Below are positions 33,981 through 40,823 of a stretch of 46,840 bases of DNA, in pieces (the first letter of the stretch is position 1; each line of letters starts with the position of its first letter). The notes under the pieces were generated by a model that saw only the letters and a list, made by a program, of their open reading frames with translations, was not told where the DNA came from and ran no database searches. The position numbers and the translations under genes were made by a program. This DNA is from an uncultured Clostridium sp. (lineage in GTDB: Bacteria > Bacillota > Clostridia > Lachnospirales > Lachnospiraceae), in the NCBI GenBank assembly GCA_900544905.1, contig UQXF01000011.1:1-46840 (forward strand). Direction: 5' to 3'.

Positions 33981-33998
33981 GAAATTAAAAAAGCCTGA

Positions 33999-34007
33999 TG
34001 CTATAAT
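33999..34007 (+). promoter_or_regulatory. Extended -10 box of the hydantoinase operon
   Basis: TGCTATAAT is a full extended -10 element. No good -35 hexamer is present 17 bases upstream, which fits activator dependence on the dyad just before it. Confidence 0.55.
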
Positions 34008-34015
34008 GAAGGCAG

Positions 34016-34075
34016 CTAAATGGTCACAGGATGCTGCATATGACGGCGATGTGTGTAAAACATTTAGGGTGGAAC
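34016..34075 (+). promoter_or_regulatory. Foldable 5' leader of the hydantoinase operon
   Basis: CTAAATG (34016-34022) pairs with CATTTAG (34061-34067) to close a compact domain. Inside it GTCA (34023-34026) pairs with TGAC (34041-34044) over a small CAG/CTG hairpin. It ends in AGGGTGGAAC, which matches the first ten bases of the T-box consensus, but the rest of a T-box (long stem I, specifier, CCGCG) is absent. A short structured regulatory RNA is possible; the class is not recognised. Confidence 0.35.
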
Positions 34076-34110
34076 AAAAAATGAGACTTTTTTGAAAGGA
34101 AGTGTATGGT

Positions 34111-35502
34111 ATGGCAGCATTATTAGTGAAGAACGGAACAATTGTAACTGCTTCAGATGAATTTGTAGCGGATATTTATGCAGAGGATGGAAAAATTGTA
34201 GAAATTGGTGCGAACCTGGAACGAAAGGCAGATACGGTTGTGGATGCAGCCGGAAAATATGTTATGCCGGGTGGCGTTGACCAGCACACCCACTTTAATT
34301 TTAAATTTGGGGATGCGGTCGTTATGGGATGGGAAACCTCAACCGGAGCGGTGGTGGGAGGCACCACGACGGTCATTGATTTTGCAAACCAGGAGATTGG
34401 AAAATCCATGAAGGAATCCGTTGATTCTTATGTTGCTGACAGAATCGAGGGCAAGACCTGCTGTGATTATAATCTGCATACCGTTGTATTTGAGTCAAAG
34501 GATGAGATTATTGATGAAATTGCAAAGCTTCCGGAATATGGGATTTCAACCTGTAAACTATTCATGGCTTACAAGGGACATCCACAGCACTGTGATGATG
34601 ATACCGTGTTAAAGGCTTTGATGAAGGCGGCACCGGCAGGTGTAACAATTATGACCCACTGCGAAAACGCAGAAATGATAGATGTATTACAAAAGCAGTG
34701 TCTTGCAGAGGGACACACGGAGCCATTTGGACATGCAATGTCCCGTCCGCCGATTGTTGAGACAGAGGCAACGGAGCGTGCCATCAGTCTGGCAAAGCTT
34801 GCAAAGGCGCCGCTTTATATCGTGCATGTTACAACTGAGGGTGCAATTGAAGCAGTCCGCAGAGCACAGTTAGAGGGATTCCCAATCTTTGGTGAGACCT
34901 GTACACATTACCTGACTCTTACCACAGATAATCTGGCGAAACCGGGCTTTGAAGGTGCAAAATATGTCTGTTCACCGGCTCTGAGAGGCCAGGAGGATTT
35001 AGATGCGCTATGGGAGGCTGTTGACCAGGGTGTATTAAATGCAATCAGCTCCGACCACTGTGGATTTAACTATTCGGTACATAAGCAGCAGGGAAAGGAT
35101 GATTTTACCATGATTCCAAACGGGGCGCCGGGTATGCAGGACCGTATGCAGGTAGTCTGGACATATGGGGTAGAGACTGGAAAGATTTCCCGTCAGAAAT
35201 ATGTTGAGCTATGCTGTACGAACCCGGCTAAGAACAATGGCATTTATCCGCAAAAGGGTACCCTTTCCATCGGTTCTGATGCGGATATTTTAATCATGGA
35301 TTCGGATTATGAGGGAACCTTTACAGTAGAAAACAGCTTACAGGGAGTTGATTTTAACGCCTATGAGGGCATGGCACAGAAGGGCAGAGTAGATAAAGTA
35401 TTTTTACGCGGTGAAATGGTTGCAGATTGTGGGAAATATGTCGGAACCGCAGGCAGCGGCAAATTTGTGCCTGCTAAACCATTTGCAAGAGCATATCAAT
35501 AA
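34111..35502 (+). CDS. hydA: Dihydropyrimidinase/hydantoinase
   Basis: The ATG at 34111 follows AAAGGA by ten bases (a GTG at 34102 is less likely), giving 463 residues. The D-hydantoinase pattern is clear: GGVDQHTHFNFKFG (metal histidines), CKLFMAYKG with the carboxylated lysine, IMTHCENAEMI, YIVHVTTEGA, ISSDHCGFNYSVHKQQGKDD and FTMIPNGAPGMQDRM. It opens cyclic amides (dihydropyrimidines, hydantoins, possibly allantoin) to N-carbamoyl acids, with two zinc ions in the cytosol. It leads an operon with a deaminase, AllE, an amidohydrolase and a dehydrogenase. Confidence 0.9.
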   Translation: MAALLVKNGTIVTASDEFVADIYAEDGKIVEIGANLERKADTVVDAAGKYVMPGGVDQHTHFNFKFGDAVVMGWETSTGAVVGGTTTVIDFANQEIGKSMKESVDSYVADRIEGKTCCDYNLHTVVFESKDEIIDEIAKLPEYGISTCKLFMAYKGHPQHCDDDTVLKALMKAAPAGVTIMTHCENAEMIDVLQKQCLAEGHTEPFGHAMSRPPIVETEATERAISLAKLAKAPLYIVHVTTEGAIEAVRRAQLEGFPIFGETCTHYLTLTTDNLAKPGFEGAKYVCSPALRGQEDLDALWEAVDQGVLNAISSDHCGFNYSVHKQQGKDDFTMIPNGAPGMQDRMQVVWTYGVETGKISRQKYVELCCTNPAKNNGIYPQKGTLSIGSDADILIMDSDYEGTFTVENSLQGVDFNAYEGMAQKGRVDKVFLRGEMVADCGKYVGTAGSGKFVPAKPFARAYQ

Positions 35503-35518
35503 ACAGGGGGGATGCAGT

Positions 35519-36778
35519 ATGTTAATTAAAAATGCAAGACTGAGAGGTCAGAAGAATCCAACGGATATCTTAATTCAGGATGGAAAGATTGCAAGGATTG
35601 GTGCCGGAATTGAGGCGGCAGGAGAAGAGGTAATTGATGCAAAAGGAAATCTGGTCACTGCACCTTATGTGGATACCCATTGTCATTTGGACTATGTGGG
35701 AACCAGCAATCTGATTCGTCCCAATATGTCCGGTACATTGTTTGAAGCCATTGATATTATCGGTGAACAGGGAAAGGTGTCCACAAAAGAGAGTATTAAA
35801 GCCAATGCCAGAAAGGTATTAAACTGGCAGATTGCCAACGGAACACAATTTGTCCGCACCCATGTGAATACGGATGAAGAGGGATTGATTTCCTTACAGG
35901 CACTGCTGGAGCTTCGCGAGGAGTTAAAGGACTATATTACGATTCAGATTGTGGCATTTCCGCAGCTTGGCGTATATAAATATGACCATGCACTGGAAAA
36001 TCTGGAGAAGGCGTTACAGATGGGAGCAGATGTAATCGGAGCCATTCCCCATTTTGAAGATACCAGGGAAGAGGGCGTGCAGTCTTTATATGATATTTTT
36101 GAACTGGCAGATAAATATCATACACTGGTGGATGTCCATTGTGATGAGATTGATGATGAACAGTCCCGTTTTGTAGAGACCGTTGCAAAGCAGGCAATTA
36201 AGCATGGCTTGTATAATAAGGTTACTGCCAGCCACACAACGGCAATGGGTTCCTATAACAACGCATATACATTTAAATTATTTGCCTTATTAAAGCGTTC
36301 AAGGATTAATATAATCTGCAATGCACCAATCAATATTACATTGCAGGGGCGTGGCGATACTTACCCAAAGCGCCGCGGCATTACGAGGGTAAAGGAATTT
36401 ATGCAGGAGGGGATTAATGTCAGCATGGGTACAGATGATATTATGGACCCGTGTTATCCCCTTGGAACCGGTAATATGTTAGAGGTGCTTTTCATGGGGA
36501 TTCATGTGTGCCACCTTACAGGATATCAGGAGCTGTATGATGCATTTGATTTGATTACGGATAACGGCGCCAGAACAATGAGTATTGAAGATTATGGCAT
36601 TAAGGAGGGAAATACGGCAAATCTGCTGATTCTTTCCGGTACGGATGAATTAGATGTTATCCGCAGGATGTCGGTGCCTCTTTATTCTATCCATAACGGA
36701 AAGATTCTGGCAACCTGTACAGAGAAGCTTGGTAAAGTGTATGCAGAGAAGGATGAAACCGTAGATTTTACCATTTAA
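35519..36778 (+). CDS. Cytosine deaminase-like amidohydrolase (paralogue 2)
   Basis: The ATG at 35519 follows AGGGGGGATG, 16 bases after hydA; the product has 419 residues. It has DTHCHLDYV, RTHVNT, FPQLG, VDVHCDEIDDEQSRFVET, ASHTTAMGSYNNAYT, YPKRRGITRVKEFM and GTDDIMDPCYPLG. It is closer to E. coli CodA than paralogue 1 and keeps both Asp residues of the active-site pair, but the pocket Trp (DPW) is replaced by Cys. It removes an amino group as ammonia from a pyrimidine-like ring; cytosine is possible, but the Trp change suggests a different substrate. Its place between hydA and allE puts it within the ureide pathway. Confidence 0.87.
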   Translation: MLIKNARLRGQKNPTDILIQDGKIARIGAGIEAAGEEVIDAKGNLVTAPYVDTHCHLDYVGTSNLIRPNMSGTLFEAIDIIGEQGKVSTKESIKANARKVLNWQIANGTQFVRTHVNTDEEGLISLQALLELREELKDYITIQIVAFPQLGVYKYDHALENLEKALQMGADVIGAIPHFEDTREEGVQSLYDIFELADKYHTLVDVHCDEIDDEQSRFVETVAKQAIKHGLYNKVTASHTTAMGSYNNAYTFKLFALLKRSRINIICNAPINITLQGRGDTYPKRRGITRVKEFMQEGINVSMGTDDIMDPCYPLGTGNMLEVLFMGIHVCHLTGYQELYDAFDLITDNGARTMSIEDYGIKEGNTANLLILSGTDELDVIRRMSVPLYSIHNGKILATCTEKLGKVYAEKDETVDFTI

Positions 36779-36790
36779 TTGCGTTGATTT

Positions 36791-36841
36791 ATCTGTATTA
36801 CACAACAGAGGATTACCAAAGAAGAGTTTCACAAATGCCTA
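36791..36841 (+). repeat. Solo arm of the 51-bp inverted repeat family
   Basis: This intergenic stretch between the deaminase and allE aligns without gaps to the outward-reading arms of the 18000-18322 element (34 of 51 positions against the left arm). The shared blocks are CACAAC, then exactly 17 bases, then GAGTTT and CAA, ending in CCTA. Only one arm is present. Confidence 0.5.
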
Positions 36842-36872
36842 GAAAAGTGCATAGGCAAAAGGAGGATTTCAT

Positions 36873-37637
36873 ATGGGATATCCAACGGATTTGTTATCAT
36901 CACGGGCGGTGGTAAAACCCGGTCTCTGGGCAGTCATCCCCAAGAACGGTTTAGTAAATAATGTGATTCCCGGTATTACCGGATGTAAGGTGAGTATTGT
37001 GGCGTCACCGAAAATGGGTGCCGGCTTTGCGGAGTATGTTGTGGAAGCAGAACAGCACGGAAAAACCACAGTTCCCTTTGGTGCGGAGGATGGGATTGAA
37101 ACATTTTTATATGTTGTAGAAGGAAATGTTAAGCTTACAGTGGGAGAGGAGAAGGCTTCCTTTACGGAAGGTGGATATGCCTACGCTCCGGCAGGTGTGG
37201 GGATTTCCTTTCTCGTAACCAGCGAAAGGGCAAAGATATTGCTATATAAGCAGCGTTATATTCCATATCAGCAGCTTACCCCTCATATTGTAACCGGGAA
37301 CATTCAGAATGTTCCATTCCGGATTTATGACGATATGGAAAATGTGCATATCAAGGATTTTCTTCCCACAGATGACCCTGCATTTGACATGAACATGCAT
37401 ATTTTATCCTTTGCCCCCGGCGGCTGCCATCCCTTTGTGGAGACACATGTACAGGAGCACGGAGCCTATATTCTATCCGGTGAGGGCATGTACCTGATGG
37501 ATGATACCTGGCTTGGAATTAAGAAAGAGGATTTTATGTGGTTTGGGGCATATTGCCCACAGGCAGCCTATGGTGTGGGAACAGAGGAATTTTCCTACAT
37601 TTATTCTAAGGATTGTAACCGTGATGTCCTGTTATAG
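36873..37637 (+). CDS. allE: (S)-ureidoglycine aminohydrolase
   Basis: This 254-residue bicupin is recognisable as AllE/YlbA: DLLSSRAVVKPGLWAVIP, LVNNVIPGITGCKVSIVASP, GIETFLYVVEGNVKLTV and MNMHILSFAPGG. The metal-binding THVQEHGAYILSGEG and the closing YIYSKDCNRDV are also present. The Mn-dependent enzyme converts (S)-ureidoglycine, the product of allantoate hydrolysis, to (S)-ureidoglycolate plus ammonia. AAAGGAGG precedes the ATG. The next gene is the matching amidohydrolase, the same order as a step and its producer. This is the most specific evidence that the cluster handles allantoin-derived ureides. Confidence 0.93.
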   Translation: MGYPTDLLSSRAVVKPGLWAVIPKNGLVNNVIPGITGCKVSIVASPKMGAGFAEYVVEAEQHGKTTVPFGAEDGIETFLYVVEGNVKLTVGEEKASFTEGGYAYAPAGVGISFLVTSERAKILLYKQRYIPYQQLTPHIVTGNIQNVPFRIYDDMENVHIKDFLPTDDPAFDMNMHILSFAPGGCHPFVETHVQEHGAYILSGEGMYLMDDTWLGIKKEDFMWFGAYCPQAAYGVGTEEFSYIYSKDCNRDVLL

Positions 37638-37664
37638 CAAATGTGGCAAAGGGAGGAAGCAGTA

Positions 37665-38927
37665 ATGAACAGAGCAGATAAAAAGCAGATTCAGGTATGG
37701 ATTGATGGAATGAATCAATTTAATTCCACACCGGATTTTGGTACAACCCGTATTGTATTTACCAAGCCGGAGATTCAGAACCGTCAGTATGTAAAAGGAG
37801 AGTTTGAAAAGTTAGGACTTGAGGTGAAGGAAGATGCAGTGGGTAACATTTATGCAACCCTGAAGGGAAGTGATTCCTCACTGAAGCCGGTCTGGACAGG
37901 CTCTCATATTGATACTGTACCAAATGCAGGAAAATTTGACGGAATGGCAGGTGTTGTCTGTGGTATGGAGGCGGTCCGGCTGATGAAGGAAAGCGGGATT
38001 ACCAACAAGCGTGACATAACGATTGTAGTATATACCTCGGAGGAACCCACCAGATACCGGTTAAGCTGTATCGGAAGCCGTGCCATATCTGGTGATTTGA
38101 CCCTGGAGGATACGAAGCACATATTTGATTTAAGTGACCGTTCTTTATACGAGAAATTAACAGAGTTAAATTATGATTTGTCAAAGTTTAATGAAATCAG
38201 AAAATACCCGGGAGATGTATATGCATCGGTAGAGCTTCACATTGAACAGAATAACCGTTTGGAAAAAGCTGGACTTCCGATTGGACTTGTGAATAAGATT
38301 TGTGCACCATCTAATTATCTGGTGGAGGTGACGGGGGTACAGTCCCACGCCGGTGGAACGGATATGGAGGAGAGAAGGGACGCCTATGCCGCTTCCTGTG
38401 AAATGGCACTTGCCTTAGAGGAGATTGCTAAGGAATGTCCAAGCGAATTTAACACAGCAACCATTGGCTGCGTCAAGGTGGTTCCAGATGCAGTAAATGT
38501 GATTCCGGGTAAATGCATTTTTACCGTAGATATCCGCGACTGCAATATGGATACCAAGCAGGAGACTATTTTCCGGTTTACAAAAGCCTTTGAAGAGATT
38601 GCGGAAAAGAGAAAGGTGACAATATCCATTGAAGAGAAGAACAATGATGCTCCGCTTACCTGTGATGGGGCAATTCTTAACATGCTGGAGGAAAGCTGTA
38701 AGGAATTTGGTTTTCCGTATATGCATATGATTAGCGGGCCATATCACGATTCGTTATTTGTAGGAAGATTTGCGCCCACAGCTATGATTTTTGTTCCCAG
38801 CAAAAACGGAATCAGCCATAGTCCGGAGGAATGGACAGAGTTTGAAGAAATTGCACAGGGGGCAGATGTACTGGCATCTACTCTATATAAATTAGCAAAC
38901 CAGACAGAAGAATTGGAACAGGGCTGA
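37665..38927 (+). CDS. allC: Allantoate amidohydrolase / N-carbamoyl amino acid hydrolase (M20 family)
   Basis: The ATG at 37665 follows GGGAGG by eight bases, giving 420 residues. M20/hydantoinase-carbamoylase motifs are present: TGSHIDTVPNAGKFDGMAGV (metal His and Asp), VYTSEEPTRYRLSCIGSRAI, VELHIEQ, GVQSHAGGTDMEERRDA in the dimerisation domain, ISGPYHDSLFVGRFAPTAMI and GISHSPEE with the last metal ligand. It would release ammonia and carbon dioxide from allantoate, or hydrolyse the N-carbamoyl acid made by HydA. Adjacent AllE favours allantoate; the TSEEPTRY form also occurs in carbamoyl amino acid hydrolases, so substrate is uncertain. Confidence 0.85.
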   Translation: MNRADKKQIQVWIDGMNQFNSTPDFGTTRIVFTKPEIQNRQYVKGEFEKLGLEVKEDAVGNIYATLKGSDSSLKPVWTGSHIDTVPNAGKFDGMAGVVCGMEAVRLMKESGITNKRDITIVVYTSEEPTRYRLSCIGSRAISGDLTLEDTKHIFDLSDRSLYEKLTELNYDLSKFNEIRKYPGDVYASVELHIEQNNRLEKAGLPIGLVNKICAPSNYLVEVTGVQSHAGGTDMEERRDAYAASCEMALALEEIAKECPSEFNTATIGCVKVVPDAVNVIPGKCIFTVDIRDCNMDTKQETIFRFTKAFEEIAEKRKVTISIEEKNNDAPLTCDGAILNMLEESCKEFGFPYMHMISGPYHDSLFVGRFAPTAMIFVPSKNGISHSPEEWTEFEEIAQGADVLASTLYKLANQTEELEQG

Positions 38928-38990
38928 ACCCATTGAAACTATGAAAAAACCCAGTCCGGGAGTTAAATAAATCAGAAAGAGGAAAACAAA

Positions 38991-39947
38991 ATGAAAATCA
39001 GTCTTTTAGAGCCGCTTGGCGTATCAGAAGAAGTAATTAACAAATTATCTGCCAGGATGATTAAGGATGGACATGAATTCGTATATTATGACAGCAAAAC
39101 GACGGATGTGGAGGAATTAAAGAAGAGAACAGCAGACAGTGATATCGTTATGATTGCAAATAATCCATATCCGGCGGAGGTGGTAAGCAGTGCCACAAAG
39201 TTAAAGATGTTATCTGTTGCGTTTACAGGCATTGACCATATTGACACAAAGGGGTGCAAGGAAAAGGGCATTATAGTCTGTAACGCAGCAGGTTACTCTA
39301 ACCAGACTGTAGCAGAGCTTGTAATAGGTATGGCAGTAGCGGGACTTCGCAATGTGGCAAAGGCAGACAGGCTTGTCCGTAAAGGCGGCACCAGCGCCGG
39401 TATTGGCGGCAGGGAAATCTGTGGACGTACCGTAGGTATCATTGGTCTTGGCCAGATTGGGATGAAATGTGCGGCTTTGTTTCAGGCATTTGGGGCTCAC
39501 GTCATTGCCTATAACCGCAGCCGGAATGAAAAAGCCGTTGCCATGGGCATTGAGTACAGGTCATTAGAGGAAGTATTATCTATGAGTGATATCCTGTCCT
39601 TAAACCTTCCGTTAAACGATGAGACAAGAGGTTTTATAACCGCAGATAAAATCGCAAAAATGAAACCGGATGCCGTATTTATTAACTGTGCCCGGGGACC
39701 GATTGTGGATAATGAAGCGCTGGCTTTGGCATTAAATAAAGGGAAGCTGGGCTTTGCCTGTGTGGATGTGTTTGATATGGAACCACCGATTCCATCTGAT
39801 TATCCGCTGTTAAGTGCAAAAAATACTTTACTGACACCGCATCAGGCTTTCATTTCGGAGGAATCCATGCTTCGCCGTGCAGACATTGTTTTTCAGAATG
39901 TGTATGCTTATCTGGATGGAGCACCGGAAAACGTATGTAATATTTGA
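38991..39947 (+). CDS. D-2-hydroxyacid dehydrogenase (NAD-binding), glyoxylate reductase-like
   Basis: The 318-residue enzyme shows the family Rossmann motif (GRTVGIIGLGQIGMKCAALF), the catalytic Arg region NCARGPIVDNEAL, the Glu in VDVFDMEPP, and the His in LTPHQAFIS. It would reduce a 2-keto acid such as glyoxylate to glycolate, or oxidise a 2-hydroxy acid, with NAD(H). As the last gene after allE and allC it probably uses glyoxylate or ureidoglycolate, taking the place of AllD, which belongs to another family. AAGAGG precedes the ATG by about eight bases. Confidence 0.85.
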   Translation: MKISLLEPLGVSEEVINKLSARMIKDGHEFVYYDSKTTDVEELKKRTADSDIVMIANNPYPAEVVSSATKLKMLSVAFTGIDHIDTKGCKEKGIIVCNAAGYSNQTVAELVIGMAVAGLRNVAKADRLVRKGGTSAGIGGREICGRTVGIIGLGQIGMKCAALFQAFGAHVIAYNRSRNEKAVAMGIEYRSLEEVLSMSDILSLNLPLNDETRGFITADKIAKMKPDAVFINCARGPIVDNEALALALNKGKLGFACVDVFDMEPPIPSDYPLLSAKNTLLTPHQAFISEESMLRRADIVFQNVYAYLDGAPENVCNI

Positions 39948-39980
39948 GATGGTTGTGTAAAATTATATAACAGGGAAGAA

Positions 39981-40022
39981 GGCGCATTTGTATTGGAAAA
40001 ATACGGAGGCGTCTTTTCCTTT
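39981..40022 (+). terminator. Terminator of the hydantoinase operon
   Basis: GGCGC (39981-39985) pairs with GCGTC (40009-40013) and GTATT with AATAC inside, with one mismatch and G-U pairs between; CTTTTCCTTTAT follows. Confidence 0.6.
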
Positions 40023-40082
40023 ATAGAAAGCATATTTTCTGGGTTTGCAAAAATTTAACAAAAAATTTTGGCTATATAAACA

Positions 40083-40111
40083 TTGTTATTTGCAGACAAT
40101 AATATTATAAT
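40083..40111 (+). promoter_or_regulatory. Promoter of the phospholipase C-like gene
   Basis: TTGTTA (40083-40088), 17 bases, TATAAT (40106-40111); the start codon lies about 40 bases after the predicted transcription start. Confidence 0.6.
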
Positions 40112-40156
40112 GTCTATTGGTGGGTGAGAAGGATATGTATAATAAAGGAGGCTGCA

Positions 40157-40777
40157 ATGCGTAAGAAATCACATATTTCATTAGCGAAGCATATTGTTAA
40201 TATTTCGGATATGCCGGGGTTTGACAGGCATCGAAAGGCTTTTTACGTAGGAAGTATTCTGCCAGACTGTAAGCCGTCATTTTTGACGAAGCGGCATGAA
40301 ATTACAGAGACTTTTGATTTGGTGGAAAAAGGAATTCGGAAGCTGACAAAGAATTATAGAAGCATTGAAGATTTATCAACGATGTATTTTACAAAGCTGG
40401 GTGAGGTCATTCATTATATAGCAGATTATTTTACATTTCCCCATAATAAGGAATATGCAGGAAATATGAAACAGCATTGTATCTATGAGGGGAAATTAAA
40501 GCATAAGCTTCGGGAATATATTCGCAAACTTGATGAAAAAGATTTAAGAAAATGGAAATATAACCTGAGGTTAGAAGAGCTGGAATCCTTTAACAGTGTA
40601 GCTGATATTTGTGAATTTTTAAGGGAAGAGCATAGAAATTATATCCGCAGGGGAAATCATTCTGTGGAGGAGGACTGCAAATATATTGTCGGCATTTGCT
40701 CTAAGGTTGCCATGGCAATTTTGCATGTGTGTATTTTATCTATGGAGCATAAACGGGTATATGCCGTTGTCCATTAA
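40157..40777 (+). CDS. Zinc-dependent phospholipase C-like protein
   Basis: The ATG at 40157 follows AAAGGAGG. The 206-residue helical protein contains HISLAKHIV, FYVGSILPDCKP and GEVIHYIADYFTFPHNKEY with histidines and acids spaced as in the zinc-dependent phospholipase C/S1-P1 nuclease fold. No signal peptide is visible, so it is cytosolic. Members are common in Lachnospiraceae and their substrate is unknown. It has its own promoter and terminator. Confidence 0.75.
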   Translation: MRKKSHISLAKHIVNISDMPGFDRHRKAFYVGSILPDCKPSFLTKRHEITETFDLVEKGIRKLTKNYRSIEDLSTMYFTKLGEVIHYIADYFTFPHNKEYAGNMKQHCIYEGKLKHKLREYIRKLDEKDLRKWKYNLRLEELESFNSVADICEFLREEHRNYIRRGNHSVEEDCKYIVGICSKVAMAILHVCILSMEHKRVYAVVH

Positions 40778-40790
40778 TATATAAATCTAA

Positions 40791-40822
40791 ACAGACCAGC
40801 TCAGCGGCTGGTCTGTTTTTTC
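40791..40822. terminator. Bidirectional terminator between convergent genes
   Basis: ACAGACCAGC (40791-40800) pairs perfectly with GCTGGTCTGT (40807-40816), followed by TTTTTTCC on the plus strand and a weaker T-tract on the minus strand. It serves the phospholipase-like gene and probably the convergent anti-sigma gene. Confidence 0.85.
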
Positions 40823-40823
40823 C

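Noticed and set aside
34061..34110. T-box riboswitch upstream of the hydantoinase gene
   Set aside because: Only AGGGTGGAAC matches. The leader is under 100 bases, with no stem I, specifier loop or CCGCG, and the gene is not an amino-acid or tRNA-synthetase gene.
34111..35502. Allantoinase (AllB) as a firm call
   Set aside because: The SSDHCGFNYS and IPNGAPGMQDRM motifs fit D-hydantoinase/dihydropyrimidinase better; allantoin remains a possible substrate but not the family name.
39953..39972. Another fragment of the 51-bp repeat arm (TTGTGTAAAAT)
   Set aside because: Only 11 bases match exactly and the rest of the arm is absent, so chance in AT-rich sequence cannot be excluded.
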